Shown here one piece after another: positions 8,021-17,277 of a DNA stretch of 64,000 bases (position 1 is its first letter; the number at the start of each line of letters is the position of its first letter). The position numbers and the translations under genes were made by a program. Origin of the DNA: Streptomyces sp. CB01881 (GTDB lineage Bacteria > Actinomycetota > Actinomycetes > Streptomycetales > Streptomycetaceae); assembly GCF_002953255.1 (NCBI RefSeq), contig NZ_CP026498.1, forward strand, positions 1,342,870 through 1,406,869. The letters run 5' to 3'. The notes beneath the pieces are model-generated. The model searched no databases. It had not been told where the DNA came from and saw only the letters and a program-made list of their open reading frames with translations.

Positions 8021-9436
8021 ATGGACTCCCTCCTGTACGGACTCGCCGCCCATCCGGCCCTGCCCGCCCACCTGGTCGACCGGCTGATCGCGGACGCCGA
8101 CGCCGATGCCGAGGTGGCCTGGCGCCTGGCCGACCGGGCCGACCTGAGCCGCGACCAGGTGCGCGCCCTGGCCGCACGCTCCCGGCAGGCCTCCATCCAC
8201 CTCGCGTACGGAGGTCTGCTGCGCGCCGAGGACGTGGACCCCGCGCTGCGGCCGGAGGCAGCGCTCGCGCTGCTGGACGAGGGGCGCGGGGACGTGTCGT
8301 GGGCGCCGCGGCTGGCAGGCGACCCGGTGGTCGCGCGGCGGGTCGGGCTGGCCGGGTGCCGAGGGCTGCCGGCCGCGGTGGAGGAGGTCCTGGCGGCCGA
8401 CCGGGAGCCGGAGGTCGTCGCGGAGCTCGCGCTCTGGACCGCCTCGCCCGCCCTGCTGACCCGGCTCGCCGTCCACCCGGACGCCGCGGTCCGCCGGGCG
8501 GCCGCCACCAACGAGGCCACGCCCCCGGAGCTGCTGGCCGCCCTGCTCGACGACGACCCCGGGATCCGGCAGGCGGCCGTCTGCAACCCGGCCACGCCCG
8601 GGGAGGCCGCCGCCCGGTACGCGGACGACCCGTCGCCGGTGCTGCGCCAGGCGCTCGCCGAGCGGCCCGACCTGCCGGCCGCCGTCTACGAGCGGTTCGC
8701 CGCGGACCCCGTCCCGTGGGTGCGCGGCAACCTCGCCGAGAACGCCGCCATCGGGGAGCCCCTGATCCGGCGCCTGGCCGGGGACGACACCTACGACGTC
8801 CGCCGGCGCCTCGCGCACCACCCGCACGTCCCGCTCGACGTCCTCGCCCGCCTCGCGGCCGCCACCCGGATCGGCCCGACCCTGCTGCCCCGGATCGCCA
8901 CCGCCACGGCGGACGAGGTCCCACGCCTCGCCGGCTCCCCCGTACCCGCGCTGCGGATGCTGCTGGCCCGCCGCCGCGACCTGCCCGACGCCGTGCGCGA
9001 CGCGCTGGCGGACGACCGCGACGCCAAGGTCGCCGCGTCGATCGCCCCTCACCCGGGCCTGTCCGAACGCCGGCTGGGCGCACTCCTCGACCGGTTCGGC
9101 ACCCGGGTCGCCGCGGCCGTCGCCGCCAACCCCGGCACGCCGGCCGCCCTCCTCGAACGGCTCGCCGCGCAGCAACCCCCCGCCGGGAAGGCCCTGCGGG
9201 CCGTCGCCCGCCACCCGCACGCCACCGCCGCCGCCCTCCTCCGCTGCCTCGCCGACCCCAAGGCCCGCCCCCTCGCCGCCGCCCACCCGGCGCTGCCCGC
9301 CGACGTGCTGACGGGCCTGCTCGGCGGCGACGACCCGCAGACCGTCGAGGCCGCGGCCGCCAACCCGTCCCTGCCGGCCGGGCAGGTGGAGAGCCTGCTC
9401 GGAAAAGCCGTCGAACGCCGCCGGTCACGGTCGTAG
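8021..9436 (+). CDS. Leucine-rich repeat variant (LRV)/HEAT-like repeat protein
   Basis: 471 residues built almost wholly of helical repeats of about 24 residues, with the LRV-type pattern Ala-x-Asn-Pro-x-x-Pro-x-x-x-Leu-x-x-Leu. Examples are AAVAANPGTPAALLERLA, AAAANPSLPAGQVESLLG and VCNPATPGEAAARYADDP. Family members are superhelical scaffolds for protein binding. No signal peptide, membrane segment or enzyme motif is present, so it is a cytoplasmic scaffold of unknown partner. It is followed nine bases later by a zinc-ribbon gene and then by an ankyrin-HEAT gene, all in one direction and probably one operon. Confidence 0.8.
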   Translation: MDSLLYGLAAHPALPAHLVDRLIADADADAEVAWRLADRADLSRDQVRALAARSRQASIHLAYGGLLRAEDVDPALRPEAALALLDEGRGDVSWAPRLAGDPVVARRVGLAGCRGLPAAVEEVLAADREPEVVAELALWTASPALLTRLAVHPDAAVRRAAATNEATPPELLAALLDDDPGIRQAAVCNPATPGEAAARYADDPSPVLRQALAERPDLPAAVYERFAADPVPWVRGNLAENAAIGEPLIRRLAGDDTYDVRRRLAHHPHVPLDVLARLAAATRIGPTLLPRIATATADEVPRLAGSPVPALRMLLARRRDLPDAVRDALADDRDAKVAASIAPHPGLSERRLGALLDRFGTRVAAAVAANPGTPAALLERLAAQQPPAGKALRAVARHPHATAAALLRCLADPKARPLAAAHPALPADVLTGLLGGDDPQTVEAAAANPSLPAGQVESLLGKAVERRRSRS

Positions 9437-9445
9437 GCTCGCCGG

Positions 9446-9787
9446 GTGGCCCACACCAAGACCTCCTTCGTCTGCCTGCCCTGCCGCGCCTCGTACAAGC
9501 AGCAGTACGGCGACGTCCACGCCGGCGCCCGCGAACGCCCCTGCCCGCGCTGCACGCGGCCGCTGGTCCACGCGGGCTCCGCCTTCGCCGCGCCCCGCCG
9601 CCGCGACACCGCCGCGTGGCGGACCCTCGCCGTGCTGCTGCACGCCGGCGTCCGCTTCCACAAGTGCCGCTGCGGCGGCCCGCACTTCCGCCCCCGCACC
9701 CCCGGCGAGGTCCGTGAGCGGATGGCCCACGCCCGCCGGACGGGCGAGTCCTTCGCCGCGTCCCTGGTCCGCCGCGAGCTCCCGTAG
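9446..9787 (+). CDS. Small zinc-ribbon-like protein (113 aa)
   Basis: A GTG start nine bases after the LRV gene. The protein carries FVCLPCRASYK near the N-terminus, then RPCPRCTRPL, and later FHKCRCGGPHFRP. The paired Cys-x2-Cys motifs suggest one structural zinc site, as in zinc ribbons. The rest is basic and rich in Arg and His. It may bind nucleic acid, but that is only inferred from charge and metal motif. Its position between two repeat-protein genes with very short gaps suggests co-expression. Confidence 0.7.
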   Translation: MAHTKTSFVCLPCRASYKQQYGDVHAGARERPCPRCTRPLVHAGSAFAAPRRRDTAAWRTLAVLLHAGVRFHKCRCGGPHFRPRTPGEVRERMAHARRTGESFAASLVRRELP

Positions 9788-9800
9788 GGACGGGCCGGGA

Positions 9801-11021
9801 ATGGGAACTCCACTCATCGCGGCGGTCCGGCGCGGGGACGCCCCGGCCGTGCGCGAGCTGCTGGCCGCCGGCGCGGACCCGGACGCGGTCGACGAGGTCG
9901 GAACCCCCGCCCTCTGCCTCGCCGTCGACGCCTTCGACCTGCCCACCGCCGAGGAGCTGGCGGCGTCGGCACGCTTGGACCGCGTCGCCCCGGACGGGCG
10001 GACCGCCCTGCTGCGGGCGGTCGACCGCGGCGCCCACGACATCACCGACCTGCTCATCGGCAGGGGCGCGCAGATGTGGCACGAGGACGCCGAGGGGCGC
10101 GACGCCCTGCACCTGGCCCGGCACTGGCACGAGACCGGGGCGGAGGCCGAGCTGCGCCGCCGGACCGGCCGGCCGGAGCCGGCCACCCGCAGGACGGTGT
10201 GGCACGACGGCTGGAACACCGGTGAACTGACCCTCGGCGGCCTGACCGTCCGGACCGGTCACACCGCCGTCCTCACCTCGCTGGAGCCCTCGTACGGGAT
10301 CACCCCGCCGTTCGCCGAACTGCTCGACCGGGCGCTGGCCGAACCCGACGTCGGCCACGAGGTCTGGTGGGCGACCACCTACGCGCTCCAGCGGCGCAGC
10401 GCCCCGGGCGTCTGGGACGCGGCCGCCGCACTCCGGGACGACGACGACCCGTTGGCGCGGTACTTCGGCGCCGAGGTGCTGTACCTGGTCAACCTCCTCG
10501 ACGAGGACGAGGACGCGCCGTTCGACCGGCCGCTCGTGGACCTCTTCCTGCCCTGGGTGGCGCAGGAGCCGGACCCGCGGGTGGTCCGCACACTCACCGC
10601 CGGGCTGCGCGACGCCCTGGACGCGCGCGCCGCCCGGCCGCTCCCCGCGCTCACCCGCCACCGCGAGGCCGCCGTCCGGCTGGTCGCGGTGGACGGGCTG
10701 CGGCGGACCGTCGCGGCCGGGGACACGGGGGCGCTCGCGGCCGTGCTCGACCGGCTGACGGACGAGGACCCGGCGGTCCGCCGGACGGCCTGCTCGGCCC
10801 TGGCCGCCGCACCCGGCTCCGCCGGCGCCGTGGCGGACGCCCTGGCCGGCCGGCTCACCGACGAGGACGAGGCCGTCCGGGTGGAGGCCGCGGCCCGGCT
10901 GGCGCTGCGCGACGACCCGCGCGGCGACGCGATCCTGCACGGCCTGCGGTCGGTGCCCGGGGCGTCGCCCTACGAGGGCCTGCTGCTGGACGTCCAGCAG
11001 CACCGGGAGCGGCGCCACTAG
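9801..11021 (+). CDS. Ankyrin-HEAT repeat protein
   Basis: 406 residues, ATG at 9801. Residues 1-115 show ankyrin repeats: PLIAAVRRGDAPAVRELLAAG, then TALLRAVDRGAHDITDLLIG and RDALHLARHWHETG. From about residue 180 the sequence changes to HEAT-like helical pairs, for example AAVRLVAVDGLRRTVAAG and PAVRRTACSALAAAPGSA, ending with LTDEDEAVRVEAAARLALRD. Both repeat types mediate protein contacts. There is no signal peptide. With the LRV gene upstream this makes a small operon of alpha-helical repeat proteins. In actinobacteria such proteins are often lineage-specific and functionally uncharacterised. Confidence 0.82.
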   Translation: MGTPLIAAVRRGDAPAVRELLAAGADPDAVDEVGTPALCLAVDAFDLPTAEELAASARLDRVAPDGRTALLRAVDRGAHDITDLLIGRGAQMWHEDAEGRDALHLARHWHETGAEAELRRRTGRPEPATRRTVWHDGWNTGELTLGGLTVRTGHTAVLTSLEPSYGITPPFAELLDRALAEPDVGHEVWWATTYALQRRSAPGVWDAAAALRDDDDPLARYFGAEVLYLVNLLDEDEDAPFDRPLVDLFLPWVAQEPDPRVVRTLTAGLRDALDARAARPLPALTRHREAAVRLVAVDGLRRTVAAGDTGALAAVLDRLTDEDPAVRRTACSALAAAPGSAGAVADALAGRLTDEDEAVRVEAAARLALRDDPRGDAILHGLRSVPGASPYEGLLLDVQQHRERRH

Positions 11022-11161
11022 GGTCGGCGGTGGGGCCGGCAGCGGGGACGGCGGTGGGGCTGCCCCCATCCCGGCTCGGGGAACAGTCCCATGGGACCGG
11101 CGGCCGCCACGGGGAAGAGTGACGACCCGTCAGCACTCCTCCGGTGAAAGGGACTCCGACG

Positions 11162-11505
11162 ATGTCCTCCAGCATGCGACGCTCCACCGCCCGCCGTTCC
11201 GCCGTCGGCACCGCCGCCCGGGCCGCCGCCGTCTCGGTGCTCTGCCTCGGCCTCGCGGCGGGGACGGCCGCGCCGGCTCTGGCCGCCGGGTCGGGCCACG
11301 GCGCGCAGCCGCGGCGCGGCACGCTCGTCTCCGCCACCGAGCTGGTGCGCATGGACGCCGGCCAGGCCACCGCCTACGTCCAGGGCATGGGGTTCGCCAC
11401 CGCGCCCGCCGCGGAGGACGGCGTCGACGTGTACCGCCTCACGTACCGGACGGTGGACCCGGCGGGCCGGCCGACCACCGCCAGCGGGGTGGTGGCGCCC
11501 CCGCA
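11162..11505 (+). pseudogene. N-terminal remnant of secreted lipase-type alpha/beta hydrolase
   Basis: The ATG at 11162 begins a typical secreted protein: a basic n-region, a hydrophobic stretch around VSVLCLGLAAGTAAPALAA, then a mature start. The segment TAYVQGMGFATAP...VDVYRLTYRTVDPAGRPTTASG is the N-terminus of Streptomyces secreted alpha/beta hydrolases of the secretory-lipase type. The sequence stops resembling the family near VVAPPHS and runs into IS5-family transposase sequence. The C-terminal half reappears 4.3 kb downstream at 15848-16406. The middle part containing the nucleophile-elbow Ser is absent. The exact end of the remnant is uncertain by a few tens of bases. Confidence 0.75.
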
Positions 11506-11564
11506 CAGCGCCTCCGCGCGCGGCCCGCACGGGCTCCCGAGCGGCGCCACCGCTTTCCGGGTCG

Positions 11565-12282
11565 GCTGCGTACTCCCGACCGGGCGGCCCTCGCCGGTGT
11601 GATGTACGTGCTGCGGACTGGTGTCGCCTGGCGCGACGTCCCCGCCGAGATAGTCGGTTGCTCCGGAGTGACGGCTTGGCGCCGACTGCGGGACTGGACT
11701 GAGGCCGGAGTCTGGTCACGTCTGCACGCCGCCTTGCTGACCGAGCTGCGCCGGGCAAACCTCTTGGATCTCGACGACTGCGCCGTGGACGGCTCACATG
11801 TCCGGGCCCTGGAAGGGGGGACCACGTCGGCCCTTCGCCCGTCGATCGCGCCCGGCCCGGCTCGAAGCACCATCTGATCGTCGACCGGCACGGCACCCCG
11901 CTCGCCGTCACGCTCACTGGCGGGAATCGGCACGACGTCACCCAGTTGTTGCCGTTGCTGGATGCGGTCCCGCCGATCCGGGGACTTCGGGGGCGCCCCC
12001 GCCGCAGACCGCGGCACTTGTACGCCGACCGGGGCTACGACTTCGACAAGTACCGCCGTCTGCTGCGGCAGCGCGGTATCAAGCCGTTGATCGCCCGGCG
12101 CGGTGTCGCCCACGGCTCCGGCTTGGGCAAGGTGCGCTGGGTGGTCGAGCGCGCCTTCCGCCTGGCTGCACCAGTTCAAGCGGCCCCGCACCCGCTACGA
12201 GCGGCGCGCCGACCTCCATCATGGCCTGCTCGAACTGGCCTGTGGGCTCATATGCCTTCGCCGGCTGCGGCCCTCGCTCTGA
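11565..12282 (+). mobile_element. Degraded IS5-family transposase
   Basis: The transposase is recognisable from LAGVMYVLRTGVAWRDVP onward. The first catalytic Asp is in DDCAVDGSHVRAL, the second in LYADRGYD and the Glu in RWVVERAF. The frame moves by -1 at a run of six Gs near 11815-11820, as expected for programmed frameshifting in some IS5 groups. A further single extra C near 12158 breaks the sequence between VERAF and the following LHQFKRPRTRYERR, which is a genuine inactivating frameshift. The first ~60 residues of the usual N-terminus are missing. No terminal inverted repeats were identified. The element abuts the lipase remnant. Confidence 0.8.
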
Positions 12283-12843
12283 AGCGGACGGTGGGGCTGG
12301 GGGAAGTGGCCGCTGTGCGGCCTTGGACGGCTGTTCTCCCCCGGCGGCGTCCTGGTACGGGATCAGCCGATGCGGCTGATCCCGCCGCGGCGGCCAGCAG
12401 CGACGCCGCGCCGCAGACGGCGAGGCCGCCCGCCGTGCGCGGGGTGCCTGTCGGCGGTCGAGGACATGGGTTCCGCCTTTCGGATGAAACTGACCGGAAT
12501 CCACCGCTCCAGTTCAACCGATGCTATTCACAGCTCACTTGACGGCGCATCGCATGTCTGACCTTGATCGGAAAAGCACAGTCCTGACCTGTCGCGATCG
12601 AATCGAATCGGTTCGCAGGGGCTTCACCGTGGCCGCCGGTCCGACTGGCCAGCTCGCCGGGGCAGACGTTGCAAGAGGGCTGTTTCGGCACGCACCGGAT
12701 CTGGCCAAGTTCTTTGAAATGCAACGAAGTTGTGATCGTCCTGGATAGCTTTCGAGCGAACCGGAAGGCGTCGTTCGCCCATGGGCTGGGCGTTCCGACG
12801 CCCGGCTGCCTCTCCCTGACCTCCTTCGCAGACGGGAACAGTG
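12283..12843. other. Leader of the lectin-like gene, lower GC, no gene seen
   Basis: The segment 12480-12790 is noticeably more AT-rich than its surroundings (for example TTCTTTGAAATGCAACGAAG), suggesting foreign origin or a long promoter/5' leader. A GGGA at 12833-12836 serves as the ribosome binding site for the next gene. No convincing reading frame is present. Confidence 0.45.
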
Positions 12844-15807
12844 ATGACCACCCCGAGCACCGGAACACCTGCCACCACCCCGGCGACACCCCCGGCGGCC
12901 CGTGCCGGGCTGGACGGCGAGACACCCAAGGACCTGCTCCCGACGACCGGCAACTACCCCACGGAGATCGTCCGCTACCGGTCGGTGGTGCTCACCGACA
13001 TCCCCGGCGCCAAGCCGGCGCGCAAGCTCACCGGCGCCATCGACCTCGGCGAGGAGCACCTGCCGTTCTACGACCGACCGGCCGAGGGCATGATCGTCAC
13101 CACGGAGCAGAGCTGGAAAGCCGAGGGCGTCACGCTCGGCCGGCTGCTGCACAGCCTGGCGCTCGCGCCCGGAGAGAGCACCAAGGTCGCGGTCGTCGAC
13201 TGGCAGCGCGGCACCAAGGCCACCGGCACCGAGAACACCGCCGAGAACGACTCGCTCTCCAGCATCACCGACCAGAACCGCTCGATCAGCGAGGTCGCCA
13301 ACGCGATCGCCCGCGAGGAGCAGTACGGCACCTCCCAGGCCTCCCAAGCAAGCAACTCCGCCAGCTCGGGCGGCACCTTCGGCACCTCGCTCGGCATCAT
13401 CAGCGGCGGCGCGTCCTGGAGTAACTCGTCCAACTCGGGATTCACGACCGCGGTCTCGCGCTCCACCGGCGTGAAGTCGGTCGCCGCCGAGGCCGCGCAG
13501 CGCATCAGCGCGCGCACCCAGCAACTGGCCACCGCCGCCCGCAGCCGGAACATGACCGTGGTACGGGAGACGACGCAGTCGGAGAAGGAGAAGGTCCTCA
13601 CCCGCGTCGTCACCAACTACAACCACATGCACGCGATGTCGGTGCAGTACTACGAGGTCGTACAGGTCTACAGCGTGACGACCAAGCCGACCAAGCTCGA
13701 ACGCTGCCTGTTCATCCCGCTGCAGGAACTCACCTTCACCAACACCACCCTGCAGCGGTACAAGGAGGTCCTCGCGTCGGTGGCGCCCGCCGAGTGGGCG
13801 AAGAAGATCCGGGAGGCCAACCCCTTCAACACCGCCGAGCGCAAGCTGGACGCGTGCACGGCGCCGGAAGCACCCCAGGTGGCGCACTTCGACGGGGTGG
13901 ACCTCGCGGACATCGCCGCCTCTCCCATGGGCGTGTACGGGGTGCGCAAGTCCGACGGCAGCCCGGTCCGCTTCGACCCGGTGGCCCGGCAGTGGAACCC
14001 GCTGCCCACCACCGGCCTGGACAGCGGCCTGATCCGCATCGCCCCGGGCAAGGACACCCTCTGGGCGCTCAGGACCGACAACCTGCTCGTCCAGTTCGAC
14101 GGCACGACCTGGCGGCGCGACGCACAGGGCTGGGCGGGACGCTCTCTGGCCTGCGGTTCGGACGGCACGCTCTATGTCATCGGCATGGGCAACGCGATCC
14201 ACTACCGTGACCCGAACGGCGTGTCGCATGACACGAACGTCCTGGCTGACGACATCACCGCTGTCGGCCGGGACAGGGCCTGGTATTGCCGGCAGGGGCG
14301 GACCTACGAGCGCAGCGGCGGCGGATGGCTGGAGCGGACCCCGGTGCCGAACGTGCAGCGCCTGTCCGCAGGTCCGGACGGCACGCTGTGGGGCATCACC
14401 GCCGAGGGCAAGGCCCTCGTGGTGGAACCGGGCGCGATCGCCTGGACCACTCCCAAGCCCCCCTTCGCGACGATCACCGGCATAGCCGAGATCGTCTCGT
14501 CCAGCAACGGGGACCACTGGGTGCTCAAGAGCGACGGCTCCCTCCTGCGGATCCTGATGGCGCAGCGGGAAGCGCCGGTGGCCTTCGACGCCCCGCCGAA
14601 GGCCGACTCCTCCTACGCCTCCAAGATCGACGTCTGGTACGACGAGGCCGGAATCCGCAGCATTCAGGTGGTCTTCCCCGGCCAGACCGTCCGCTTCGGC
14701 GACAGTGGCGGCTCCGGCGTCCTCCAGCGCGCCTCCTACACCTTCGGCCCCAGCGACAAGCTGCTCTCCTACGACGCCTGGGCCGGCACCGGCGCCCGCG
14801 GCAGCCTCGCCGGACTGCGCCTGACGATGACTTCGGGCGTGGCCAACTTCGGCGTCGCCGAGACCACCACCGCGGCGCCCGACCTGAGCGAGGACGCCGG
14901 CGGAGCGGCCCTGTGCGGGCTGTTCGGTGCGACGGTGAAGTCCGGCACTCGTACCTACCTCTCCTCGCTCGGCTTCCACGTGCGCGGCGGGAGCGTGCCG
15001 CAAGCGGTGCTAGACCACCTCAACGACAACCGCCGCCACTACAGCCAGGCCGTGTGGGTCAACGCCGACGAGCTGACCCTCAGCCGCATCCTCGCCAACT
15101 ACTCCTACACCCCGGCCGGCTCGACCGCCGCCGCGGTCCCGCTCGGCATGCTGCTGGACCCCAAGCCCGTTGCCGCCACCGGCAACTACCTCGGCTTTCG
15201 GTGGAACTTCCCCACCGAACAGGAACGCGAGGCATGGGCCAAGGCCCGCCACCAGAGCGACACCTCGCTCGGCGCGTCGGTGACCAACACCATCGCCATC
15301 GCCACCGACGGCGTGTTCGCCGAGGCCGTCCTCGGCCGGGCCAACTCGGCCGAGAAGATCGACCTCACACGGTTCTGGAACTGGAAGGACTCGCCCATCC
15401 AGATCACCGCCCCCGACATCGCACCGGTCGCCACCGGCACCCGCGCGCAGAACCTCGACCTGTCGGTGGCCGGCCTGGGCACCACCGCGGCGTCCTTCAC
15501 GCCGCTGGTGGCCATGCCCGACCCGACCGGTCTCCAAGCCGCGCAGGCCATTACCACCGCGAACCTGTTCCGCGACATGAGTGGCCTCAACACCATGGGC
15601 CAGGTCCTCACCAAGGGCATCGAAGCCGCCGCCGCCGGCGACAAGGCCGCCGGCGAACGCGCCCAGGACGCCATGAAGACCGCCACCCAGCACCTGGAGA
15701 AGATGGCCGAACTCGTCATCCAGGCCACCAAGAAGACCACCCCGGCCGGGGCCGCCACCAACCCGACCGTCACCGGAGGTGAGATCAACCAAGCCGTCAA
15801 GGCCTGA
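12844..15807 (+). CDS. Large propeller/jacalin-like lectin protein, inserted in lipase gene
   Basis: 987 residues from the ATG at 12844; a GTG directly before it is less well spaced from GGGA. Residues ~1-330 form an unrecognised conserved-looking domain with Ser/Asn-rich and probably helical parts, including LHSLALAPGESTKVAVVDW and NYNHMHAMSVQYYEVVQVY. Residues ~345-570 contain tectonin-type beta-propeller blades (SGLIRIAPGKDTLWALRTD, LSAGPDGTLWGITAEG). Residues ~590-720 resemble a jacalin-type lectin fold (IDVWYDEAGIRSIQVVF, GLRLTMTSGVANFGV, YLSSLGFHVRGG). A C-terminal region ends in a helix near residues 925-965. No signal peptide or membrane segment is present. A carbohydrate-binding role is inferred from the fold only. 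It has its own terminator. Confidence 0.75.
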   Translation: MTTPSTGTPATTPATPPAARAGLDGETPKDLLPTTGNYPTEIVRYRSVVLTDIPGAKPARKLTGAIDLGEEHLPFYDRPAEGMIVTTEQSWKAEGVTLGRLLHSLALAPGESTKVAVVDWQRGTKATGTENTAENDSLSSITDQNRSISEVANAIAREEQYGTSQASQASNSASSGGTFGTSLGIISGGASWSNSSNSGFTTAVSRSTGVKSVAAEAAQRISARTQQLATAARSRNMTVVRETTQSEKEKVLTRVVTNYNHMHAMSVQYYEVVQVYSVTTKPTKLERCLFIPLQELTFTNTTLQRYKEVLASVAPAEWAKKIREANPFNTAERKLDACTAPEAPQVAHFDGVDLADIAASPMGVYGVRKSDGSPVRFDPVARQWNPLPTTGLDSGLIRIAPGKDTLWALRTDNLLVQFDGTTWRRDAQGWAGRSLACGSDGTLYVIGMGNAIHYRDPNGVSHDTNVLADDITAVGRDRAWYCRQGRTYERSGGGWLERTPVPNVQRLSAGPDGTLWGITAEGKALVVEPGAIAWTTPKPPFATITGIAEIVSSSNGDHWVLKSDGSLLRILMAQREAPVAFDAPPKADSSYASKIDVWYDEAGIRSIQVVFPGQTVRFGDSGGSGVLQRASYTFGPSDKLLSYDAWAGTGARGSLAGLRLTMTSGVANFGVAETTTAAPDLSEDAGGAALCGLFGATVKSGTRTYLSSLGFHVRGGSVPQAVLDHLNDNRRHYSQAVWVNADELTLSRILANYSYTPAGSTAAAVPLGMLLDPKPVAATGNYLGFRWNFPTEQEREAWAKARHQSDTSLGASVTNTIAIATDGVFAEAVLGRANSAEKIDLTRFWNWKDSPIQITAPDIAPVATGTRAQNLDLSVAGLGTTAASFTPLVAMPDPTGLQAAQAITTANLFRDMSGLNTMGQVLTKGIEAAAAGDKAAGERAQDAMKTATQHLEKMAELVIQATKKTTPAGAATNPTVTGGEINQAVKA

Positions 15808-15819
15808 CCACCACACCAC

Positions 15820-15847
15820 GCGGGCCCGGACCACAACCCGGGCCCGC
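15820..15847 (+). terminator. Terminator of the lectin-like gene
   Basis: Perfect 10-bp arms GCGGGCCCGG and CCGGGCCCGC with an 8-base loop, 12 bases after the stop. Lipase-type sequence resumes immediately afterwards. Confidence 0.85.
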
Positions 15848-16406
15848 CCCCGCGCTGGCCCCGGTCAGCGGCCCGTACGACCTCCGCGGCGCCGAGCTCC
15901 CGGCCGCCTTCGACGGCCGGCTGGCCCCGCCGACCGCGGCCTTCTACCTCGCCTACGTCGTCACGGCGTGGAACCGGCTGCACCCCCTGTACGACTCCCC
16001 CGCCGAGGCGTTCCGGGCGCCGTACGCGGACACCGTCGAGGCGCTCTTCGACGGCGACCACACGGACGAGCAGATCGCGGCCGCCCTGCCCGGCACCCCG
16101 GAGGAGCTGTTCACGCCGCAGTTCGCCGAATGCCTGAAGCACCCCACCGGCACCCTCGCCCGGCTCCTGCGCTCCGCCGACGCCGTGTGCACCGACTGGA
16201 CGCCGCGCGCCCCGGTCCGCCTCTACGCCGGCACCGCGGACCGCGACGTGGCCTTCGCCAACACGGAGTCCTGCCGTCGCAGCCTGGCCGCCAACGGCGT
16301 CGACGCACCGGTCGAGCAGATCGCCGGCGCCGACCACGTCGGCTCCGCGCTCGCCTCGTACCCGCGGATCGTCCGCTGGTTCCGCGAGCTCGCCGCCCGC
16401 CCGTGA
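15848..16406 (+). pseudogene. C-terminal remnant of the same secreted lipase-type hydrolase
   Basis: The frame ending at 16406 reads ALAPVSGPYDLRGAELPA from just after the terminator. That is the segment which normally follows the catalytic-Ser elbow in Streptomyces secretory-lipase-type hydrolases. It continues to VRLYAGTADRDVAF (acid-residue strand) and AGADHVGSALASYPRIVRWF (catalytic His). There is no start codon or signal peptide here, and the N-terminal half lies at 11162-11505. The two halves together lack roughly 120-150 central residues, so precise excision of the insert would not restore the enzyme. The gene was replaced as well as interrupted. Confidence 0.8.
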
Positions 16407-16408
16407 CC

Positions 16409-16434
16409 GGCGCCGCACCCCGGGGTGCGGCGCC
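16409..16434. terminator. Perfect 26-bp palindromic hairpin
   Basis: GGCGCCGCACCCC is followed directly by its complement. It sits between the convergent lipase remnant and the DinB-type gene, so it can stop transcription from both sides. Confidence 0.75.
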
Positions 16435-16443
16435 GCCCGGCCG

Positions 16444-17106
16444 TCAGCTCCGCGGAGCGGGCGTGAGCGGGGATCCGGAGGCCTTCCCCCCGTCGCCCCG
16501 AACGGCGGCCTGATCGGAGGCCTGATCCGCGGCCTGCCTGGCGGCCCGTTCGACGCGGTCGTGGTGGGCCTGCCACCAGGCCGCGTCGCCGGGGGCGGTG
16601 TTCCCGCCGTCGGGGCGCTGGCCGGTGGTGCCGTCGATGAGTTCGCGGACGATGTCGGCGTGGCCGGCGTGGCGCTGGGTCTCGGCGATCATGTGGACGA
16701 GGGAGCCGTGCAGGGTCACCTCGCTGCGCCCGCCCCAGGGGACGCGGCCGACGGCGTCGAGGGGCAGGGCGGCGATGGTCTCGTCGGCGTGGGCACACGC
16801 CTCGCGGTACCACCCGACGATCTGGTCGCGGCTTTCCTCCGGGGTGGCCCAGAGGTCCGCGTTCGGCTCGGCGGCGCCGGTGATCCAGAGCGCCGGGCCG
16901 GTGAAGGGGCGGCCGTAGGTCTCGCCGAAGTAGACGGCCTCGGCGCCGGTGAGGTGCTTGACCAGGCCGAGCAGGTTGGTGCCGGTCGGTGTCAGGGGAC
17001 GGCGGACGTCGTACTCCGAGAGCCCTTCGAGCTTCCACAGGAGGGCGTCGCGGGCGTCCTGGAGGTAGACCAGAAGGTCCTTCTTGGGATCTTTTCCGGT
17101 GGTCAT
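16444..17106 (-). CDS. DinB/DUF664 family protein
   Basis: 220 residues, ATG at 17106. DinB-like four-helix bundle signature: LLWKLEGLSEYDVRRPLTP, NLLGLVKHLTGAEAVYFGE (with the metal-ligand His), and LHGSLVHMIAETQRHAGHAD with further His residues. These proteins bind a divalent metal and include thiol-transferases using mycothiol or bacillithiol; the substrate here is unknown. The last ~30 residues are a charged Ala/Gly/Ser-rich tail outside the fold. It is transcribed alone and diverges from the glyoxalase-like gene. Confidence 0.88.
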   Translation of the reverse strand: MTTGKDPKKDLLVYLQDARDALLWKLEGLSEYDVRRPLTPTGTNLLGLVKHLTGAEAVYFGETYGRPFTGPALWITGAAEPNADLWATPEESRDQIVGWYREACAHADETIAALPLDAVGRVPWGGRSEVTLHGSLVHMIAETQRHAGHADIVRELIDGTTGQRPDGGNTAPGDAAWWQAHHDRVERAARQAADQASDQAAVRGDGGKASGSPLTPAPRS

Positions 17107-17277
17107 GGCGACCAGTCTGCCGATCGCGGGACCGTTGTCCACCGACTTGATCCGACCGTCCGACGAGCACCGCCCGGGCCCGGGTTGCCGGGGCCCGGTT
17201 GCCGTGCACCGCCCCGGGTCCGGTTGCCGGGGCCACGGCGGCGGCGGAGGCTGGCGGGAAGGACCGAGGAGGACCGC

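Noticed and set aside
7615..9717. A 700-residue plus-strand frame overlapping the LRV gene
   Set aside because: Arg/Pro/Gly-rich shadow of the LRV gene, which shows clear repeats in its own frame.
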